DNA of 64,000 nucleotides from Gordonia mangrovi (lineage in GTDB: Bacteria; Actinomycetota; Actinomycetes; Mycobacteriales; Mycobacteriaceae), in the NCBI RefSeq assembly GCF_024734075.1, contig NZ_CP102850.1, forward strand, positions 5,022,001-5,086,000. The letters are read 5' to 3'. This document shows, one piece after another, positions 43,561 through 52,162 of the stretch. Within the stretch, counting starts at the first letter, position 1; each line of letters starts with the position of its first letter. Position numbers and translations under genes: made by a program. Below the pieces are notes generated by a model that worked only from the letters and a program-made list of their open reading frames with translations, searched no databases and was not told the DNA's origin.

Positions 43561-43934
43561 CGTCCTACGGCGTCGGTGATGCACTCCGCGAGCGATATGG
43601 GGACCGTGTTGTCGACCGACTCCACGACCTCATCGACTACTGCGGCGAAGCCCGGCAGTTGGTCGACGACGGAAGATCCGTTCTGCTGACACAGTGGCGC
43701 CAGCAGCGCGCTGCCGAAGCTGTCGTCGGGCGGATCGGCGAGGCCGCTAGCCACCTTCCCGTGGAGTTCCGCAACGCTTACGCCGGGCAGCCTTGGGATC
43801 TGATCATCGGAATACGCATAGTCGTCGACCATCGGTACCGTAGCCTGGACTACAACCAGGTCTGGACAGCGTTAGAAGCGGCGGACGCTCTACGCCGATA
43901 CATCGAAGACGACGTTTTCGGCAGCGGAGCGTAG
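43557..43934 (+). CDS. hepT: HepT-family HEPN ribonuclease toxin
   Basis: A 125-residue HEPN protein. The C-terminal third holds WDLIIGIRIVVDHRYRSLDY, with the catalytic RX4HXY motif as RIVVDHRY; its tyrosine is the residue AMPylated by MNT partners. The helical scaffold includes LHDLIDYCGEARQLVDDGRS and RAAEAVVGRIGEAASHLP. It should cleave RNA when free. It is translationally coupled to the XRE-MNT antitoxin upstream (4-bp overlap). Confidence 0.92.
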   Translation: MTSYGVGDALRERYGDRVVDRLHDLIDYCGEARQLVDDGRSVLLTQWRQQRAAEAVVGRIGEAASHLPVEFRNAYAGQPWDLIIGIRIVVDHRYRSLDYNQVWTALEAADALRRYIEDDVFGSGA

Positions 43935-43968
43935 GGGTTCGCCTCCCGACCGTCGGGCCCACCCCTCC

Positions 43969-44808
43969 TCAGGCCGCGTCGAGCGTGGCGATCGATCCGT
44001 CGGTGTAGTGGAGGATGTTGTCCTGCAGCGCGGTTCCGATTCTCGCCAGCAGCTCGACACAGGGCCAGAGCGGCCCTGGCACATCGGCACCACGGACTGT
44101 GGTGACGTCGAAACATGTCACCTCGGTGAGGGTCGACGACCGCCATCCGTCGCCGCGCAGCCATTGCAGATCACGACTGCGCGTCAGTGGTGCCAGCATC
44201 AGTCGGCGCGGACGGTCTGCCGTGACTGCAGACGCACCACCGCGCTCCAGGGTTTTCGTCCACCACAGCACGCCGTCGACGTCGACCTCGGGCATCGTCG
44301 CTCCGCCGGGAAGGCTCTCGCGAGCCCGGATCGGGGACTTGCTGAAGACGAACAGTCCGGACCCGCCTATGCCCGTCAGGCTTCGCGCGTCTCCTGCCGA
44401 AACCTCGATCGACGCGAGCGCGTCATTCACCGCTTGGGGCACCCAAACCGGCGTCAGGTTGCGCAGCACCTCAACCGCCGTGGTCGTGTGCATCAGGTTC
44501 CCGCAGAGCATGCGGTTGAGCGAGTCGTTGTCCAGTTGCTGTGTCACGACCTCATCGAAATCGGCGTCGCCTGGACCACGCCCGGCGCCGGCAAGCGCGT
44601 CCAGCTCAGTTTTGTACGCGGTGTCGCGCGCACCGATCATGTCCAGGTACGCCGCCCATTCGACAGACAGATCGCGATATGCCTGGACCAGTTCCCGGTG
44701 TATTCGCGGCAGACCGCCGGCCAACCACGGACGTGCGCGATCGACCTCGCGCCTGCCATGCGTGCGGCCTCGGCGGCCCGGTCTCGGTGTGCGGTGTTTC
44801 CTCGACAT
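43969..44808 (-). CDS. Hypothetical protein, 279 residues
   Basis: Not recognised. It begins SRKHRTPRPGRRGRTHGRRE, very basic, and continues as a mixed alpha/beta protein: LPRIHRELVQAYRDLSVEWA, LNRMLCGNLMHTTTAVEVLR, GVLWWTKTLERGGASAV and PLWPCVELLARIGTALQDNI. No signal or membrane helix. The frame is open far upstream, but ATG at 44808 is the best start. It runs in the same direction as the DUF1989 gene 140 bp upstream and ends beside hepT on the opposite strand. Confidence 0.6.
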   Translation of the reverse strand: MSRKHRTPRPGRRGRTHGRREVDRARPWLAGGLPRIHRELVQAYRDLSVEWAAYLDMIGARDTAYKTELDALAGAGRGPGDADFDEVVTQQLDNDSLNRMLCGNLMHTTTAVEVLRNLTPVWVPQAVNDALASIEVSAGDARSLTGIGGSGLFVFSKSPIRARESLPGGATMPEVDVDGVLWWTKTLERGGASAVTADRPRRLMLAPLTRSRDLQWLRGDGWRSSTLTEVTCFDVTTVRGADVPGPLWPCVELLARIGTALQDNILHYTDGSIATLDAA

Positions 44809-44950
44809 GGGGGCAACAGTAGGGGCATTGGGCGCTGAGCCCCTCGTCCGTATCCACAGGCCTACCGTCCATCCACAGCGGACGCACAGCCTTACACAAG
44901 ACGCGGGAAATGTATGGGCCTCAGCCGCACAACCCGCGCAAGCGCTCTTG

Positions 44951-45820
44951 TCACTCCTGCCACCGAGTTCCTCGGGCGTCGTCACCCCAATTCGGCATGC
45001 GCATACCGTGCACATTGCGATAGGCCGCCCGTGGGGGTTCGTGCCAACCATCGAGCAGGGTGCCGGGCACCCGGTGGACCTCGACCGCCAGCGGCCGACA
45101 CACCTCGAGAGGATCCCCGGCGTCGGGTCCCCACATGTGCACCGACAGATCCCCGCCCGGACACGTCGACATCGCACACAGCAGGTCGGTCTCGGCGAAG
45201 AACTCGAAGTAGTCGCCCGCCTGGGCGGGGCACGCTTTCATGAAGTAGCGGTCCTCGTCGTTGAGGCCGGTGCACTGGAACACGTTGAGCACGTCGTGCA
45301 CGTCGAACTCGGTCAGGCCGTAGGGGAGGACGGCGCGAGTAAGGTTCGAGTGGCAGTGGAAGTCGAAGTCCTCCCCGGTGAGCATCCGATTGACATACGG
45401 GTCGCACCGGGTGCCGAGCAGATCGTGGACGCGTCCACCGTCGCCGTCGACGCCGTAGTCGGCCAGCGAGTCGGCGACCACGGTCAGCAGGGGACGCAGG
45501 AACGGCAGGTTCGACCAGATCCGGTCGTAGGTGCTGACGTGGGCGCGTTGGAGTTGTCGGGTGCGAGCCGCCCACATCCGTTCTCGCGGATCGTGCAGGT
45601 TCCACACGTTGAAGTCACCGACCTGTGGGCCTTCCGGGGTGAGCAGCCGACAGACGTGCCCAGCCGGAACGACCCAGGCCCGACCGGACCGGATCGGAAC
45701 CGTGAACTGCTCGATCAGTTCTCGACCGTCAGTGGCGTCGGCGAGCCGATCGTAGAAGGCGCGGTCGACACTCAGCGCGCCGTTCTCGGTCGCCTGGTAG
45801 GCCGCGGGATAGTTGCCCAT
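44951..45820 (-). CDS. Urea carboxylase-associated (DUF1989) family protein
   Basis: A 289-residue DUF1989 protein. The family core VPAGHVCRLLTPEGPQVGDFNVWNL (cut for length), the metal-ligand region GEDFDFHCHSNLTRAVLPYGL, and VFQCTGLNDEDRYFMKACPA are present; FHCH and the later cysteines (MSTCPGGDLS) are typical metal ligands. DUF1989 proteins accompany urea carboxylase and act in carboxyguanidine or urea breakdown. No urea carboxylase is nearby, so the substrate is uncertain. ATG at 45820. Confidence 0.82.
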   Translation of the reverse strand: MGNYPAAYQATENGALSVDRAFYDRLADATDGRELIEQFTVPIRSGRAWVVPAGHVCRLLTPEGPQVGDFNVWNLHDPRERMWAARTRQLQRAHVSTYDRIWSNLPFLRPLLTVVADSLADYGVDGDGGRVHDLLGTRCDPYVNRMLTGEDFDFHCHSNLTRAVLPYGLTEFDVHDVLNVFQCTGLNDEDRYFMKACPAQAGDYFEFFAETDLLCAMSTCPGGDLSVHMWGPDAGDPLEVCRPLAVEVHRVPGTLLDGWHEPPRAAYRNVHGMRMPNWGDDARGTRWQE

Positions 45821-46020
45821 GCTGCACCCTCCTGTAGTGGTGTGTGGTCCAGCCTAGGGACTACGTGCGGAGAGAGGACAGATCCGCACAGAAAGCACCG
45901 GACCGAGAATGGGCCGCCCGCGTGTTGCCGTCACCCGTGAGTTCTGCACCGGCGCCATCGAACAGATCATGGACGGCGTCCGGGACGCGCTCGGATACTC
46001 GACGCGCACCGGAGGTGGTC

Positions 46021-47295
46021 TCAGGTCGGCTGCGTCACCGCACCGTCGGGGTCGTCGTCTTCGGTGTGTCCGGCGGTCGCGGTGAGCATCCCGGCCACGT
46101 CGATGCCGGTCGTGCTCTTGATGATCTCCAGCGTGCTGGTCAGACCGGTGCCGGCGCCCTTCGCCAATGGATGCAGCGACTCACCGACGAGGGTGACGTT
46201 GGCATCGGCGAGCGGTTCGGTGGCCGCGGCGACGATCGCCGGCAGCTTGTCGAGGACGAGTTCGAGCTGTCCGACCCGGTCGAGCCTGCCGAGGGCGTCG
46301 GCCCGCTTCTCGAGAGCTTCGGCCTCGGCTTCGCCGGTGATGCGGATACTGGTGGCCTTGGCTTCGGCCTCCGCGGTGATCTCGGCCTTCTTGGCCGCCG
46401 CGCGCTGCTGGGCGGCGAACAGCTCGGCTTCGGCCGGCCGGCGGACCTCGGCGTCGAGCTGGGTCTCACGCAGCCGGGCCTGCTGCTCGGCGACCTCGTT
46501 GTCCTTCTCGACCTGGATCCGGCGACGCTCCGCCTCGACGAGCGGTCGCACAGCGTCGGCTTCGGCGCGCGCCCGGTCGGTCGCCTCGCGGGCGGTCTCC
46601 CGTTCGATGTCGAGTTCACGTTGCTGCTCGATCACCGCCTGCTCGTTGGCGATTCGACTCTCCTCGGCGACCCGGTGGGCCTCGGCGCGGGACCGGGCGG
46701 CGATGGCGGCCTGATCCGAACGTTCGCGGGCCGCGAGATCGTTGAAGTACTGCCCGTCGGTGTCCTGGATGTCGTTGATGGAGAAACTGTCGAGCACCAG
46801 CCCCTGATTCTGCAGCGTCTCCTGCACCGACCGTGCCACCTGATCGACGAGGGCCTGGCGGTCGACCAATATGCTCTTGGCGGTCATGGTGCCCACGATG
46901 GAACGCAACTCACCGGAGAGTTGTTCGGTGACCAGGGCGTTCACCCGAGCGAGGTCATCGCCGAAACGCGGGCCGGCCTTGAGGATCGCCTCCGGGGCAT
47001 CACCCACCTTGACCACCGCGACACCGCGGACGGTGAGTTCGATGCCGTCGTTGGCCGGCGTCTTGGTGTCCAGGTCGGCCTTGATCGATGTCAACCGCAC
47101 CCGCGTCGACTTCTGCACCACCGGGAGTACGAAGGTGCCCGTGCCCCGATAAACCTTGCCCTGGTGGCCCTTACCGGTGCCGGTGACGATGAAGGCCTCC
47201 TCGGCACCCGGAACCCGGTACCGCGACATCAGTCCCAGTACGATGATCACCAACAGTCCGACGGCGATGACGACCGTCCACAGCGACTCAGACAT
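46021..47295 (-). CDS. Flotillin-like SPFH protein
   Basis: A 424-residue membrane-anchored SPFH protein. An N-terminal hydrophobic segment VVIAVGLLVIIVLGLMS (8-24) is followed by the SPFH domain (IKADLDTKTPANDGIELTV, SINDIQD) and a long alanine- and glutamate-rich coiled coil from about 190 to 350 (RSRAEAHRVAEESRIANEQA and similar). The C-terminal ALGRLDRVGQLELVLDKLPAI is flotillin-like. It organises membrane microdomains. The NfeD gene lies 19 bp upstream, the usual flotillin-NfeD operon. Confidence 0.9.
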   Translation of the reverse strand: MSESLWTVVIAVGLLVIIVLGLMSRYRVPGAEEAFIVTGTGKGHQGKVYRGTGTFVLPVVQKSTRVRLTSIKADLDTKTPANDGIELTVRGVAVVKVGDAPEAILKAGPRFGDDLARVNALVTEQLSGELRSIVGTMTAKSILVDRQALVDQVARSVQETLQNQGLVLDSFSINDIQDTDGQYFNDLAARERSDQAAIAARSRAEAHRVAEESRIANEQAVIEQQRELDIERETAREATDRARAEADAVRPLVEAERRRIQVEKDNEVAEQQARLRETQLDAEVRRPAEAELFAAQQRAAAKKAEITAEAEAKATSIRITGEAEAEALEKRADALGRLDRVGQLELVLDKLPAIVAAATEPLADANVTLVGESLHPLAKGAGTGLTSTLEIIKSTTGIDVAGMLTATAGHTEDDDPDGAVTQPT

Positions 47296-47314
47296 GAATC
47301 CCTTTCAATGTGTC

Positions 47315-47827
47315 TCAGGTGGAGTCGGGTAGTTCGAAGATGCGCTCCACGAGGTAGAGGTCGCGTTCATCGACCCGGGCGACGATGTTGACCACGTCGT
47401 TGTGGCCGAATGACTCGCGGGCTGTGACCGACACCCGACGGGCTCCGAGCGGGGTCTGCACCTCGCCGCTGCCGATGCGGCCGGGCGTCACCGGTTCCAC
47501 GATCCGGACCTCGCGACCCAGCATGTCCACCGAGGGCAACTCCTCCTCGGCTCCGACGAGGTAGCCCAGCACCGCGAAGGACGCCACCGCGAACACCAGG
47601 CCGGTTGCCAGTCCGGCGCCCAGCACCACCAGGGGGTTCGCTGAGGTGAAGGTGAGCAGCACCCCGCCGATCACCCCGAACCCGGTGACGAAGGGGGAGA
47701 GCACCGACAACAGGCCGACACCGCTGTCGCCGAGATCGATGTCGACCTCGCCGATGTCGAAGCCGATGATGGACAGCACCGAGAACGTGAGCCCGACAAG
47801 GCCGATCACCAGTAGGACCAGTCCCAA
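47315..47827 (-). CDS. nfeD: NfeD-like membrane protein
   Basis: A 170-residue protein with three hydrophobic segments: VLLVIGLVGLTFSVLSIIGF (4-23), FVTGFGVIGGVLLTFTSAN (about 47-65) and LVVLGAGLATGLVFAVASF (67-85). A C-terminal OB-fold follows from about 100 (MLGREVRIVEPVTPGRIGSG). No N-terminal ClpP-like protease, so it is the short NfeD type. It precedes the flotillin gene by 19 bp and is probably co-transcribed; the pair is known to cooperate at the membrane. Confidence 0.88.
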   Translation of the reverse strand: MGLVLLVIGLVGLTFSVLSIIGFDIGEVDIDLGDSGVGLLSVLSPFVTGFGVIGGVLLTFTSANPLVVLGAGLATGLVFAVASFAVLGYLVGAEEELPSVDMLGREVRIVEPVTPGRIGSGEVQTPLGARRVSVTARESFGHNDVVNIVARVDERDLYLVERIFELPDST

Positions 47828-48608
47828 CGGTCGCCCCCCTCGATCGATACCGCGAACCCGCTCACTCTAGCCCGAATGGTGCCTGGGTTGTGCCAACGGT
47901 CGTCAGTCAACCGATCGAATAGTCATCTCCCGTTTTTCGTCGACGAGCCGCTCTGCGGTCCAGGGCGGCGGCCGATGGGCATCGTTCTCCGGCAGCTGAT
48001 GTGTCGGCCGCAAATCCCACGTCGAGGGTGCTGACATATCGCCGGACGCGACGACATGGAGAGTCTGATGACGCGCGGCGCAAGAGCGTATGGGTGAGGC
48101 CAGGCAACACAGCGAGCTCTGCTAGTTAGCGCGCAGGGGAGTGGGCGAACGGCGACGCGCTGACCTGCATGAATTCGAGCGATTCGTCCGCAACGGGCAA
48201 GCGAAGCCCGCGTGATGCTACTTCCACCCGCTCGGAACCTTGAGGAATCGATTCGACATCGACTGGCTATCGGGGTTCTCGGGGGCCCGCGTGTCCTCGG
48301 TGGCCGTCGGATTCATTGTTCTTCTCCTCTCCCGCAGTGCGCCAACGGGTCTAACCGTGCGTACTCAAGCTGGTGAGTCCACGGTAGGAGAGGGGTTTTC
48401 AGCCGTGCGGTAGTGACGTGCTGGGTGGCCTCCGCCAAATGTTGGCAGAGCGGTCGGACACAAGACGTGGACGCCGAGATGCTTTGTCGAGCATACTATC
48501 TGGACCGCCCCGGCAGACATCAGGGGCGAGTACATCCGCTCATATAATTGTCTACTTGTCCGGTCCGCACGTGATCGGTGGGCGCCGATTGCGGTGTTGC
48601 TGCGCCTG
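47828..48608. other. 780-bp region without a convincing gene
   Basis: Short frames here have no recognisable features. It lies between the NfeD promoter region and a fold-back element and marks the left edge of the toxin-antitoxin island. It is probably decayed DNA. Confidence 0.4.
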
Positions 48609-48774
48609 CTAGTGTCCCGCGTCGGAAGTTCGTTGATGATTTCGACGCCCAGGCGGCGCCTCTCTTCGTTGGCGTCGTCGCAGGTACATCCAGTACCTGC
48701 TTCCTCCGCCGCCTCGCGATGCATCCACCTGGACCGCCGAACTCATGAAACGAATTTCCGACGCGGGACACTAG
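48609..48774. mobile_element. 166-bp fold-back (MITE-like) element
   Basis: Terminal inverted repeats of 26 bp (48609-48634 and 48749-48774) differ at one position and begin CTAGTGTCCCGCGTCGGAA. The inside is also roughly palindromic, with CAGGTAC-ATCCA-GTACCTG at its centre (48681-48699). It encodes nothing. A TA dinucleotide sits near both ends, as left by IS630/Tc1-type transposition. The right end supplies the stop codon of the RES toxin gene. Confidence 0.65.
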
Positions 48775-49448
48775 GTGATGAGGGAGAGTCCGATGCGGTG
48801 GGCGAAAGTTTCGACTGCAGGACGCAAAGCGAGGTGGTCGAGGGGTTCGTTGAAGGCTGGCCTGGCTGGGAGTGCGTCGACTGCGCGTTCCCAGAGTGCG
48901 ATCGAGCGGTTGGCGGGTTTGTTGGAGGTGGTGTAGATCAGCCCATCGACAGCATGGTGGCCGGTGTAGTGGGCGTGGATCGCGGTCGCCCACTGTCGGG
49001 AGATGTCGCGGCGACCGCTGGAGATGGCGGCGTTGCCGCCGGCGGCGGTCACCCACTCGCTGTCGGCGAGGTCCAGGAGCCGCAGCGGCCGGACGGGGGT
49101 GAATAGTACGAGGTGGGGCAGGTCTGTACGCGCGTCGACGGTACCGGTGTCGCGGAAACACTCCACCAGCGCAGTTTCCAGCACGGACATGGTGCGCCCC
49201 CGGCTGTCGCGAAGCCCGGCCCCCAGGTACATGATCGCGCGATCGTCGTGCATGCCTGCCGGAGGCAGGTGATGGTCGAAGCGGGACTTGGTGGGACCAA
49301 ACCACCGGAAGTCGTCCCATGGCGCCGGGTATCGGCCGCCAGCGAAGTAGATGCGGCCAACCGACACGCCGGTCCCAAGTTCCCGTAGGTGGTCGTCGTC
49401 GAGGCGTGGGAATCGGGATGGGTCCGGTGGCGGTAGGTACTCGGTCAC
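48771..49448 (-). CDS. RES-domain toxin
   Basis: A 225-residue RES-family toxin, a fold that degrades NAD+. Visible are GRIYFAGGRYPAPWDDFRWF (RES arginine region), AIMYLGAGLRDSRGRTMSVL then ETALVE (tyrosine and glutamate region), and DGLIYTTSNKPANRSIALWE (late serine region). Its TAG stop lies at the outer end of the fold-back element, so the extreme C-terminus may have been altered by that insertion. The start overlaps the stop of the antitoxin gene (ATGA), the standard RES-Xre arrangement. Confidence 0.8.
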   Translation of the reverse strand: MTEYLPPPDPSRFPRLDDDHLRELGTGVSVGRIYFAGGRYPAPWDDFRWFGPTKSRFDHHLPPAGMHDDRAIMYLGAGLRDSRGRTMSVLETALVECFRDTGTVDARTDLPHLVLFTPVRPLRLLDLADSEWVTAAGGNAAISSGRRDISRQWATAIHAHYTGHHAVDGLIYTTSNKPANRSIALWERAVDALPARPAFNEPLDHLALRPAVETFAHRIGLSLIT

Positions 49449-50143
49449 GAAGCGTGGACCACGAACGCGGTCGTGATGATGTCAACGACATGCTCGGCGT
49501 CTCCCCCGCTGCGCAGCCAGCCGCGAGGCGACAGCAGCTCGCCGCCGACGGTGAGGTCGGGGTGCGGAGTCTGCATGAACCACGCGACTGCAGTCGGGTG
49601 CGCGGTCGTGGGGAATGCCGGCGCGACTCGATCCCAGCCGGGGAGATCCCCGTCGTCGGTGAACTGGAAGGCAGGAAGCCGATGTGCCGTGCTGACCTTC
49701 ACCGCCAAGAGCGTGCGGTTCGACACTCGCTGCCGAACGCGTCCCGCCGTCACCCCTAGCCTGGCGGCGGCCTCATCGGTGGTCAGCGCGGTCGCGAGAA
49801 GGTCACTGGTGCGTTGGATGGTGGTCGTCGAGGCCCGCTGCGCTGCGGGCGGCATCTCATCCACGAATGATCCAGCCGCCCGCAGTGCGGATTCCTGATC
49901 AGCGGTGATCGTCTGCGACGACGGTGACGACGGGACGGGGGAGACGCTCTCGGCGAGGGCCCGAAGAAGGTCGACCATCGGTACGCGGGTGGAGTTCTCG
50001 ATCTGGTGCAGACTCGTCACGATAGTTGTGAGTTCGTCAAGGTGTGGGCGCTCCCCACGGTTCACCGCCAGCAAGATCTCGTCGAGGTCCTTCATGCCTT
50101 GGCTGACCGCGGCGGGACGGCGGGCACGTGCCGGGTTACTCAT
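49445..50143 (-). CDS. Antitoxin-like DNA-binding partner of the RES toxin
   Basis: A 232-residue protein. A helical N-terminal region (MKDLDEILLAVNRGERPHLD) is followed by a helix-turn-helix near 117-140 (LTTDEAAARLGVTAGRVRQR) and a C-terminal domain typical of RES partners, AVAWFMQTPHPDLTVGGELL then SPRGWLRSGGDAEHVV. AGGAGG 7 bases before the ATG at 50143 sets the start; a GTG just before is the alternative. It is coupled to the toxin by a 4-bp overlap. It should neutralise the toxin and repress the operon. Confidence 0.82.
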   Translation of the reverse strand: MSNPARARRPAAVSQGMKDLDEILLAVNRGERPHLDELTTIVTSLHQIENSTRVPMVDLLRALAESVSPVPSSPSSQTITADQESALRAAGSFVDEMPPAAQRASTTTIQRTSDLLATALTTDEAAARLGVTAGRVRQRVSNRTLLAVKVSTAHRLPAFQFTDDGDLPGWDRVAPAFPTTAHPTAVAWFMQTPHPDLTVGGELLSPRGWLRSGGDAEHVVDIITTAFVVHAS

Positions 50144-50157
50144 CACAACCCCTCCTA

Positions 50158-50190
50158 ACGCTTACGCTTCAACGATAGCGCACGATAGCG
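50158..50190 (-). promoter_or_regulatory. Direct repeats upstream of the RES/antitoxin operon
   Basis: ACGATAGCG occurs at 50172-50180 and 50182-50190, 10 bp apart (one helical turn), and ACGCTT occurs twice at 50158-50169. They lie 15-47 bp before the antitoxin start, so they are a likely binding array for it. Confidence 0.5.
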
Positions 50191-50774
50191 TCGGGGGCTT
50201 CGCCGTCTACCGCCTGCCGGACACAGTCCTGTGGCGCTGCGACGAATTTTGAACCGAGTAGCTGCACGAGTTCCCGCGGATCCACCCTGCCGATCCGTCG
50301 ATATCGGTGCGGCACAACCGGCTACGCCGTTCACGACGCCGTTCCCTCCGACAACGCAGCGATGGCGCACCTCCGTCCACAGTTGACTGGCGATCTCGAG
50401 GTGGGTGCCGGTGGCAGCGCTGAGCGAAACGTCGACCGGGATCTGGTGGAGTGACCGCAAGAGTGTAGTGCCCGTCGCGAGCGCGAGATTCGTCACTGTG
50501 ACGTTTTGGTGGGGGCACTCGTTGGGGAACTGCGAGCGGGGTCGCTGGCAGGAAGATTGACGAAACATGCAGGTCGGCAACAACTTCTAGCAGCGTCAAC
50601 TGTGTCGCCTACTTGGCTAATGGCAGACACTCGGCCGCTGTGTAGTGAGACGCCGACAAACAGACGTCGGATTCGCCACCTCGATGAAATTTCGCCAATT
50701 TGGGCGATCATCGACACCCAGTTCTCGCGCGCCTGCTTCGATTCGCCTGGTTGTATGCCGATAAGATACATTAT
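50191..50774. other. Region without a convincing gene
   Basis: About 580 bp between the RES operon and the first cassette repeat. Open frames on both strands look random. It could hold decayed toxin-antitoxin DNA, but nothing can be assigned. Confidence 0.35.
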
Positions 50775-50830
50775 GTCAAGTAACCCACTGCGTATTGCTT
50801 GCAGTACAACGGTATTCAGGTGCCGGAGTG
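50775..50830 (+). repeat. Cassette repeat, partial copy 1
   Basis: It holds the right half of the island repeat: CAAGTAACCCACTGCGTATT, then a diverged CAGTACAACGGTATTCAGG. The left half with the TATGCAG motifs is missing. Same orientation as the other copies; it marks the left end of the array. Confidence 0.65.
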
Positions 50831-50993
50831 CCTGTTTGATGACAACGTACTCGGGAGGTTGGTCACCCTACTTGGGACTCAGGTGACACCGCGATGAGAC
50901 TGCGCTGGCGGAACACCCGCGACACCCGGCGGTCAAGTGCCGCGTCACGGGTGCCAATGACCTCGCGCATCAGAAATGAAGGAAACGCAGCCC

Positions 50994-51425
50994 TCAGGCT
51001 CCAGCATCTGGATGCGTCACCGAACGTAGCTCTAGTTGGGGTATGCCAAGAAAATCACTTGGGTTGCAGGTGTACAGCGGAATGCCGTTCGCGATGGCGC
51101 AGGCCGCGATTAATGCGTCATATGCCCGCGCACTGGGCTTTCGCCCCGATGAGCGTAGTGCCGCCGCGACGCCGCCGAAAGCTCGCGCGCTCTCGGCAGT
51201 GAATGCCAGCACCTCGAAATCCGCTTCCGCCTGCTGTACGTGCTGTTGCCGAGCACTTCGCTCGCGGTGGGTTCGCGCGACGTGCGGGCCAACCGAAAGC
51301 TCCGCAAGGGTAATCGCACTTATCACCGACTCCTGGGGCAGCTCGCCGGGATCCGCCAGTCTGCCGAGCAAAATCACCGTGGAGGTGTCAAGCATCCCCC
51401 GCGTTGTATCGACCGGCCCCGTCAC
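50994..51425 (-). CDS. vapC: VapC-type PIN-domain toxin
   Basis: A 143-residue PIN ribonuclease. LDTSTVILLGRL near residue 12 gives the first catalytic aspartate, ISAITLAELSVGPHVA gives the glutamate, and SARAYDALIAACAIANGIPL the later aspartate, followed by TCNPSDFLGI. All acidic residues are in place, so it should be an active RNase, usually acting on tRNA or rRNA. The start overlaps the antitoxin stop by 4 bp (ATGA). It lies between partial repeat 1 and full repeat 2. Confidence 0.9.
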   Translation of the reverse strand: MTGPVDTTRGMLDTSTVILLGRLADPGELPQESVISAITLAELSVGPHVARTHRERSARQQHVQQAEADFEVLAFTAESARAFGGVAAALRSSGRKPSARAYDALIAACAIANGIPLYTCNPSDFLGIPQLELRSVTHPDAGA

Positions 51426-51661
51426 AGGGACGAATCCAACACGCTATCGATGTCAGACCGCAGGGCGTCCGGGTCGATCTGCGGAAGATGGGCGCGCCGC
51501 CGAATCAGCTCGGCCGCGTTCACACTCTTTCTGGGCAGAGACCTGAGTTCGGCCACTGGCTCGCCGTCGCGCGTGACGACGACACGCTCGCCACGCGCGA
51601 CCCTGCGCAGCACCTCGCCACCGTTGTTACGAAGGTCTCTGACACTCACCAGGTCGGTCAT
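51422..51661 (-). CDS. vapB: Phd/YefM-type VapB antitoxin
   Basis: A 79-residue antitoxin. The N-terminal Phd/YefM DNA-binding fold begins LVSVRDLRNNGGEVLRRVAR and continues GERVVVTRDGEPVAELR. The C-terminal tail (AHLPQIDPDALRSDIDSVLD) is the toxin-binding part. It precedes the PIN toxin with a 4-bp overlap. A 20-bp perfect palindrome lies 7 bp upstream of the ATG at 51661 and is its probable operator. Confidence 0.9.
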   Translation of the reverse strand: MTDLVSVRDLRNNGGEVLRRVARGERVVVTRDGEPVAELRSLPRKSVNAAELIRRRAHLPQIDPDALRSDIDSVLDSSL

Positions 51662-51668
51662 GCTACTA

Positions 51669-51688
51669 GTGTATCACCGGTGATACAC
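51669..51688. promoter_or_regulatory. 20-bp palindromic operator of vapBC module 1
   Basis: GTGTATCACC directly joined to its reverse complement GGTGATACAC, 7 bp before the antitoxin start. The same half-site recurs, spaced apart, at the second vapBC module (53441-53469). Confidence 0.85.
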
Positions 51689-51700
51689 ACGCCGTCGGAG

Positions 51701-51780
51701 AATATGCAGCAATCGAATATGCAGGGTTACCAGTAATCCACTGCGTATTGCGCCGCGCCGCAACACTAGTCAGGTGCGTC
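51701..51780 (+). repeat. Cassette repeat, copy 2 (full)
   Basis: Contains AATATGCAGCAATCGAATAT then GCAG, a loop GGTTACCAGTAATCCA, then CTGCGTATT and CCGCAACACTAGTCAGGTGC. AATATGCAG pairs with CTGCGTATT (one G-U). It lies directly upstream (in transcription sense) of vapBC module 1. Confidence 0.85.
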
Positions 51781-51829
51781 GTTTTCGTCGGCTATGTGAT
51801 TCGCCGGCCCCCTATTTGCCTACACGTCA

Positions 51830-52162
51830 TCATCGGGCGAGTCCCAGGAACGCCATCAACGAGCGTTCGACTTCCACGAGCTGCTCGGATGTCAGACGGC
51901 CAACACGCGTCAGTACATTCGACCGCCGGACCGCGGTCAGCTTGTCAATCATCACGTCGCTGTCCCGATCGAGGCCCGAGATCGTATCCCGGTCTCCTGG
52001 GATACGAATCCGCAACAATGGCGCCTCGATGAGCTGGCTCGTCATCGGCGCAACCACCACCGACAGCGTTGAATCGAAGAGGTCGTCCTGGACGATGACA
52101 GCAGGCCGCGGCTTGGATGCATACACGCCACCCGCCACGGTCCAGATCTCGCCGCGAATCAC
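51830..52162 (-). CDS. mazF: MazF-family endoribonuclease toxin, intact copy
   Basis: A 110-residue MazF/PemK-type toxin. IRGEIWTVAGG opens the fold, SKPRPAVIVQDDLFDS carries the PRPAVIVQ signature with the catalytic arginine, then VVVAPMTSQLIEAPLLRI (threonine region) and VMIDKLTAVRRSNV. The fold is complete. GTG at 52162 overlaps the antitoxin stop by 4 bp. A truncated duplicate of its first 25 or so codons occurs 293 bp further along the same strand. Confidence 0.9.
   Translation of the reverse strand: MIRGEIWTVAGGVYASKPRPAVIVQDDLFDSTLSVVVAPMTSQLIEAPLLRIRIPGDRDTISGLDRDSDVMIDKLTAVRRSNVLTRVGRLTSEQLVEVERSLMAFLGLAR

Noticed and set aside
44606..44899. Minus-strand frame with a CPYCCP motif just upstream of the 279-residue protein
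   Set aside because: Looks slightly like a zinc-binding N-terminus reached by a frameshift, but there is no ribosome-binding site and no family to compare.
44015..45940. 641-codon plus-strand frame opposite the DUF1989 gene
   Set aside because: Low-complexity shadow composition; the minus-strand DUF1989 protein has family motifs.
50506..50886. 126-codon plus-strand frame left of the array
   Set aside because: It runs through the partial repeat and has no recognisable fold, promoter or ribosome-binding site.
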